A stretch of DNA of 50,622 bases from Pseudomonadaceae bacterium (GTDB taxonomy: Bacteria > Pseudomonadota > Gammaproteobacteria > Pseudomonadales > Pseudomonadaceae), in the NCBI GenBank assembly GCA_030602315.1, contig JAUVZY010000021.1:1-50622 (forward strand), given 5' to 3'. Below are positions 47,423 through 50,622 of the stretch, piece by piece; position 1 is the stretch's first letter; each line of letters begins with the position of its first letter. Under the pieces are notes generated by a model. That model was not told where the DNA came from and ran no database searches. It saw nothing but the letters and a program-made list of their open reading frames with translations. The position numbers were made by a program, and so were the translations under genes.

Positions 47423-48165
47423 GCGGCATCGAGGGCCGCGCGCAGCCGGCGCAGCACAACCAGCGACTCGGGATTGTCGCCATGTACGCACAGGCTGTCG
47501 GCAGCCAGGCGCAGCGGCTGGCCCTGGGAGTCGGGAAACGCCTCGCCGCGAGCGATGGCCACGGCCTGCTGAAGAATCCGCTCGGGGTCGTGGTGCACTG
47601 CACCGCTCTGGCGCCGCGCCACTAGCTGGCCGTCGGCCTGATAGGCACGATCGGCGAAGGCCTCGAACAACAGCGGCACCCCGGCCGCTGCCGCCAGGCG
47701 CCGCTCGCGGGTGTTGTCGGCACGCGCCAGCACCATCAGCGCCAGCCCTGGCCGGTAGTCCGCGCAGGCCGATAACACCGCCTCAAGCAGAGCGTCATCG
47801 CCGACCAGATCGTTGTACAGCGCGCCATGCGGCTTGACATAGGCGACCTCGGTGCCCGCCGCGCGGCAGAAAGCATCCAGCGCGCCAATCTGATACAGCA
47901 CCAGCGCGCGGACCTCCGGCGGCGAGCAGGCCAGATGGCGGCGGCCGAAGCCCATCAGGTCGGGATAGGCCGGGTGCGCGCCGATCGTCACACCGTGGCG
48001 CACGGCGAGTTCGACGCTGCGCTGGAGCGTCAGCGGGTCACCGGCATGGAAACCGCAGGCCAGGTTGGCCTGATCGATCAGCGGCATGGCGAGGGCGTCG
48101 TTGCCCATTTCCCAGGCGCCGAAACTCTCGCCCATGTCGCAGTTGAGAAGGATGCGTGTGTTCAT
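47419..48165 (-). CDS. pxpA: 5-oxoprolinase subunit PxpA (LamB/YcsF family)
   Basis: 248 residues from ATG 48165 ([20 protein letters not shown]); the frame to 48201 runs into a hairpin. The YcsF fold is recognised by [60 protein letters not shown] and [10 protein letters not shown]. It is the first gene of pxpABC in transcription order and acts in the cytoplasm to open the 5-oxoproline ring, recycling a toxic product of glutamine and glutamate cyclisation. Confidence 0.95.
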   Translation of the reverse strand: MNTRILLNCDMGESFGAWEMGNDALAMPLIDQANLACGFHAGDPLTLQRSVELAVRHGVTIGAHPAYPDLMGFGRRHLACSPPEVRALVLYQIGALDAFCRAAGTEVAYVKPHGALYNDLVGDDALLEAVLSACADYRPGLALMVLARADNTRERRLAAAAGVPLLFEAFADRAYQADGQLVARRQSGAVHHDPERILQQAVAIARGEAFPDSQGQPLRLAADSLCVHGDNPESLVVLRRLRAALDAA

Positions 48166-48173
48166 GGGGCGTA

Positions 48174-48203
48174 GCTTGCGACGGTCGACCGACCATCGCA
48201 AGC
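48174..48203 (-). terminator. Strong inverted repeat between the PepSY reductase gene and pxpA
   Basis: GCTTGCGACGGTCG and CGACCATCGCAAGC (48174-48187 and 48190-48203) are complementary at 13 of 14 positions with a 2-bp centre, 9 bp after the reductase stop on the minus strand. No T-run follows, so it is either an inefficient terminator or a mobile palindrome. It overlaps the region just before the pxpA start. Confidence 0.4.
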
Positions 48204-48212
48204 CGGCGCCGC

Positions 48213-50567
48213 TCAGTACAGGTCGCGCCGGTAAAAGCCCTGCTCACGCATCTGGGCCAGCGTCTGCTCGCCCAGGATCTCGACGAGCGCGGCCTCTACG
48301 CCCTGCCCCATGCCTTGCAGGCTGCCGCAGACGTAGATCGAGGCGCCCTGCGCGACCCAGCGGCGCACCTCGTCCGCCGCCTGGCGCAGGCGGTCCTGCA
48401 CGTAGACCTTCTGCGCCTGGTCCCGCGAGAACGCAATATCCAGCCGCGCCAGCTCACCGGCCGCATGCCAGGCGTGCAGCTCCTCACCACAGAGAAAGTC
48501 CTGTGCGCGGGTGCGCTCGCCGAAGATCAGCCAGTTGCGCCGCTGGCGCTTTGCAATGCGCTGCTGAAGCAGGGCACGCAAACCGGCCAGGCCGGTGCCG
48601 TTACCGATCAACAGCAGTGGCCGCCCATCCTCCGGCAGGCGGAAGGCTGGGTTGGCGCAGACTCGCAGGGGCACCTGGGCGCCCGGTGCCAGGCCAGCCA
48701 ACCAGCCGGAGCACAGTCCATCGCTGCCATCGGCGCGACGATGCCGGCGCACCAGCAAAACCAGCTCGTCCTCGCTCATCAGCGAGGCGATCGAATAGCG
48801 CCGTGGCGCCTCGCCAGGCACCGGCGGCTGGATTTCCACCAGATCACCGGCCTTCCAGCACGCCGCGCCGACGATGCGAAACGCCAGACGGTAGACCGGC
48901 TCGGCAGAGGAGTTCGGGTTCAGGCAGGTGTGACTGTGCAGTGTCCAGGGCGTGAACACCGGCTCGGCGGGCGCCGCGTAACGAGCGCCACCATGCAGGC
49001 GGTCGACCTGGCGCCGCCAAAGCTCGATGGCCCCGACATCGCCGCCGTCCACCTCGACCGGCGCGAACAACGCCTGCGCCCCCTGGCGCTCCAGCCACTC
49101 CCTCAGCTCACGGGCAAAGCCGCAGAAACGCTGATAGTGCCGATCACCCAGACCGAGCAGGGCATAGCGCAGATGGCCCAGGTCCAGCTCCCCGTCCAGC
49201 ACCTGACGCGCGAAGCCGCGGGCGCTGTCCGGCGCTTCGCCGTCGCCGAAGGTGCTGACCACAAACAGCACCCGCTCGGCGCAGCGCAGATTGTGCTTGC
49301 TGGTCTGGCTCAGGCAACGCACCGCGATCGGCTCGCCCGCCGCCTGCAGCTGCCCGGCAGTCTGCCAGGCCAGGCGCTCGGCCGATCCGCTCTGGCTGGC
49401 ATAAAGCACCAGCCAGGGACTGCCATCCTTGCCCGAACCCAGCTCCTCGCGCAGCCGATGCGCAGCTTGGCGGCTGCGCCGGCGTCCAAGATAGAGCTGC
49501 CAACCGCTGATGAAAAACAGCGGCATCAGCGCGCTGGCAAGCAAGAGGACAAGGCGCCCGGGCGCACCGAAATAGGCCCCGCTGTGCAGGGGGTAGACGC
49601 TGCCCAGAAGCTGGCCGGCGACGGACTTGTCGGCGAAGCGATCATGCGCGATGACCTTGCCGTCGGCGGCGATCTGCAGCTGGCTGAAGGCCCAGTCATG
49701 CGGCGCATCGGCCGCCACGTAGCGCACCTGCAACGGATCGCCCGGCATCGCCGGCAGGTTGATGCGGACCAGTCGCCAGTCGCCCTGCACGGCTTCCCCG
49801 AAACCCTGCCACGGGCGCGCAATGCTCAGCGCCACAGGCGCTGCCAGCACCGAGGCCTGCTGCTCGCGCTTGCCGCCCGAACCGCCCGCGTGGGCCAGCG
49901 GTTCGCCTGCCAGCTGATGCACGGCACTGCGGTACCAGTCGTAGGACCAGTACAGCCCGGTCAATGCCGCCAGCAAATAGGCCAGCAAGACCCATGTGCC
50001 GACCACCGCATGCAGGCTCCAGAGAAAGCCCCGTCCCTGCTGCCGCCAATCCAGGATCAGCCAGGCCCGCCAGCTGGTGGCCTTACGTGGCCAGCGCAGG
50101 TAAAGGCCGGAGAGGCAGAGAAACACCAGCGCCAGCGTCGCGGCGCCGGTGATGGCCTTGCCGGTGTCGCCAATCGCCAACCAGCGATGGAGCTTCATCA
50201 CGAACTGGAAAAAGCCCTGCCCGCGCGCCGCACCGAGCAGCTCGCCGGTGTAGGGATCGACGTACACGGTCTCCCCACGCGGACCGCCGCCACTGAGATT
50301 CACCCTGACAGAGGCCTGCGGCGCGCTATACAGGGACAGCCCGAGCACCTGCCGGCCCGGCGCCTGCTCGCCCAGCCGGGCGACCAGCGCATCCGGCCCC
50401 AGCGCACTTGCCCCGGCCGGCACGCCGACGCTCATCACCCCCGGGTTCAACAGCCGCAGCAACTCGTCCTGATAGGACAACCCCGCCCCGGTCACGCCCA
50501 TCAACGCCAGCACCAGCCCGGCGCTGATGCCGAGCAGCCAGTGCAGCTGAAAAAGGATTTTCTTCAT
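48213..50567 (-). CDS. PepSY-membrane / flavodoxin / NADPH-flavin reductase fusion
   Basis: 784 residues from ATG 50567 ([20 protein letters not shown]). The N-terminal part (about 1-375) is a PepSY-associated membrane module with four or so helices, including [21 protein letters not shown] flavodoxin-like FMN domain follows ([37 protein letters not shown]). The C-terminal ferredoxin-reductase part (about 530-784) has [21 protein letters not shown] and [18 protein letters not shown]. Such proteins pass electrons from NADPH across the inner membrane; in pseudomonads they lie beside TonB siderophore receptors and are thought to reduce ferric siderophores. A terminator for an upstream minus-strand gene ends the window, in keeping with this. 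Confidence 0.9.
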   Translation of the reverse strand: MKKILFQLHWLLGISAGLVLALMGVTGAGLSYQDELLRLLNPGVMSVGVPAGASALGPDALVARLGEQAPGRQVLGLSLYSAPQASVRVNLSGGGPRGETVYVDPYTGELLGAARGQGFFQFVMKLHRWLAIGDTGKAITGAATLALVFLCLSGLYLRWPRKATSWRAWLILDWRQQGRGFLWSLHAVVGTWVLLAYLLAALTGLYWSYDWYRSAVHQLAGEPLAHAGGSGGKREQQASVLAAPVALSIARPWQGFGEAVQGDWRLVRINLPAMPGDPLQVRYVAADAPHDWAFSQLQIAADGKVIAHDRFADKSVAGQLLGSVYPLHSGAYFGAPGRLVLLLASALMPLFFISGWQLYLGRRRSRQAAHRLREELGSGKDGSPWLVLYASQSGSAERLAWQTAGQLQAAGEPIAVRCLSQTSKHNLRCAERVLFVVSTFGDGEAPDSARGFARQVLDGELDLGHLRYALLGLGDRHYQRFCGFARELREWLERQGAQALFAPVEVDGGDVGAIELWRRQVDRLHGGARYAAPAEPVFTPWTLHSHTCLNPNSSAEPVYRLAFRIVGAACWKAGDLVEIQPPVPGEAPRRYSIASLMSEDELVLLVRRHRRADGSDGLCSGWLAGLAPGAQVPLRVCANPAFRLPEDGRPLLLIGNGTGLAGLRALLQQRIAKRQRRNWLIFGERTRAQDFLCGEELHAWHAAGELARLDIAFSRDQAQKVYVQDRLRQAADEVRRWVAQGASIYVCGSLQGMGQGVEAALVEILGEQTLAQMREQGFYRRDLY

Positions 50568-50590
50568 GATTGCCTGCCCGAAGAGGGCCA

Positions 50591-50622
50591 CGAAAAAGGG
50601 CCGCCTCGAGAAAGGCAGCCCT
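50591..50622 (-). terminator. Intrinsic terminator of a gene beyond the window
   Basis: On the minus strand AGGGCTGCC (50622-50614) pairs with GGCGGCCCT (50605-50597), with one G-T pair and an 8-nt loop, then runs into TTTTT. It ends about 24 bp upstream of the reductase start, so the reductase needs either read-through or a promoter overlapping this element. In other pseudomonads the gene at this place is a TonB-dependent receptor; that gene is outside the window. Confidence 0.7.

Overview
The window is a dense, high-GC stretch of conserved chromosome from a gammaproteobacterium of the Pseudomonas group. Gene content, protein sequences and order match from memory the cysNC to rpoN to mreBCD to gatCAB to roxRS to pxp region of Pseudomonas aeruginosa. 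Several details (psiE beside cysNC, a bactofilin/M23 cluster and two CaCA antiporters after gatB) fit a member of the P. stutzeri (Stutzerimonas) group better. I see no tRNA, rRNA, IS, prophage or CRISPR. All spaces between genes are under 260 bp.

Layout. (1) 1-3400: end of psiE, a bidirectional terminator, and the sulfate-activation operon cysD-cysNC (minus), with a plausible promoter. (2) 3412-8757: a Nif3-like gene divergent from the periplasmic protease gene algW, then hisG-hisD-hisC (minus) with hairpin-rich spacers. (3) 8789-13498 (minus): the phospholipid-transport operon mlaFEDCB, then ibaG and murA, separated by two terminator-like hairpins. (4) 13742-20722 (plus): kdsD-kdsC-lptC-lptA-lptB (Kdo synthesis and LPS export), rpoN (sigma-54), hpf, and the nitrogen-PTS genes ptsN, rapZ and ptsO. 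(5) 20818-25218: the TldD/TldE protease genes on either side of darP, and a nitrilase-family amidase. (6) 25253-33812 (minus): mreB-mreC-mreD-maf-rng-yhdP, covering cell shape, nucleotide housekeeping, RNA processing and envelope lipid transport. (7) 34061-37273 (plus): gatCAB for tRNA-dependent amidation, closed by a large terminator. (8) 37392-39992 (plus): a short RlpA-like lipoprotein gene and two tandem cation/calcium antiporter genes. (9) 40014-42925 (minus): an M23 peptidase, a small membrane coiled-coil protein and a bactofilin, apparently an envelope-shaping module, with an AEC transporter gene upstream. (10) 43076-48165: the redox two-component pair roxS-roxR, a SIMPL-domain protein, and the 5-oxoprolinase genes pxpA-pxpB-pxpC. 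(11) 48213-50622: a PepSY/flavodoxin/ferredoxin-reductase fusion, and at the window edge the terminator of a further minus-strand gene.

Most genes serve the cell envelope: LPS precursor and transport (kds, lpt), outer-membrane lipid balance (mla, yhdP), peptidoglycan (murA, mreBCD, M23, RlpA) and envelope stress (algW). The rest is regulatory (rpoN, PTS-Ntr, roxSR) or core metabolism. I found no clearly new defence or biosynthetic system. The best leads are: a sigma-54-type -24/-12 element overlapping a TATAAT box upstream of rpoN; an mreC gene with no ATG/GTG/TTG at its conserved start, just downstream of a structured heptamer repeat; heptamer-phased repeats at three intergenic sites; a Cys-for-Asn change at a predicted ion-site position in one of the two CaCA antiporters; and the bactofilin/M23 module.
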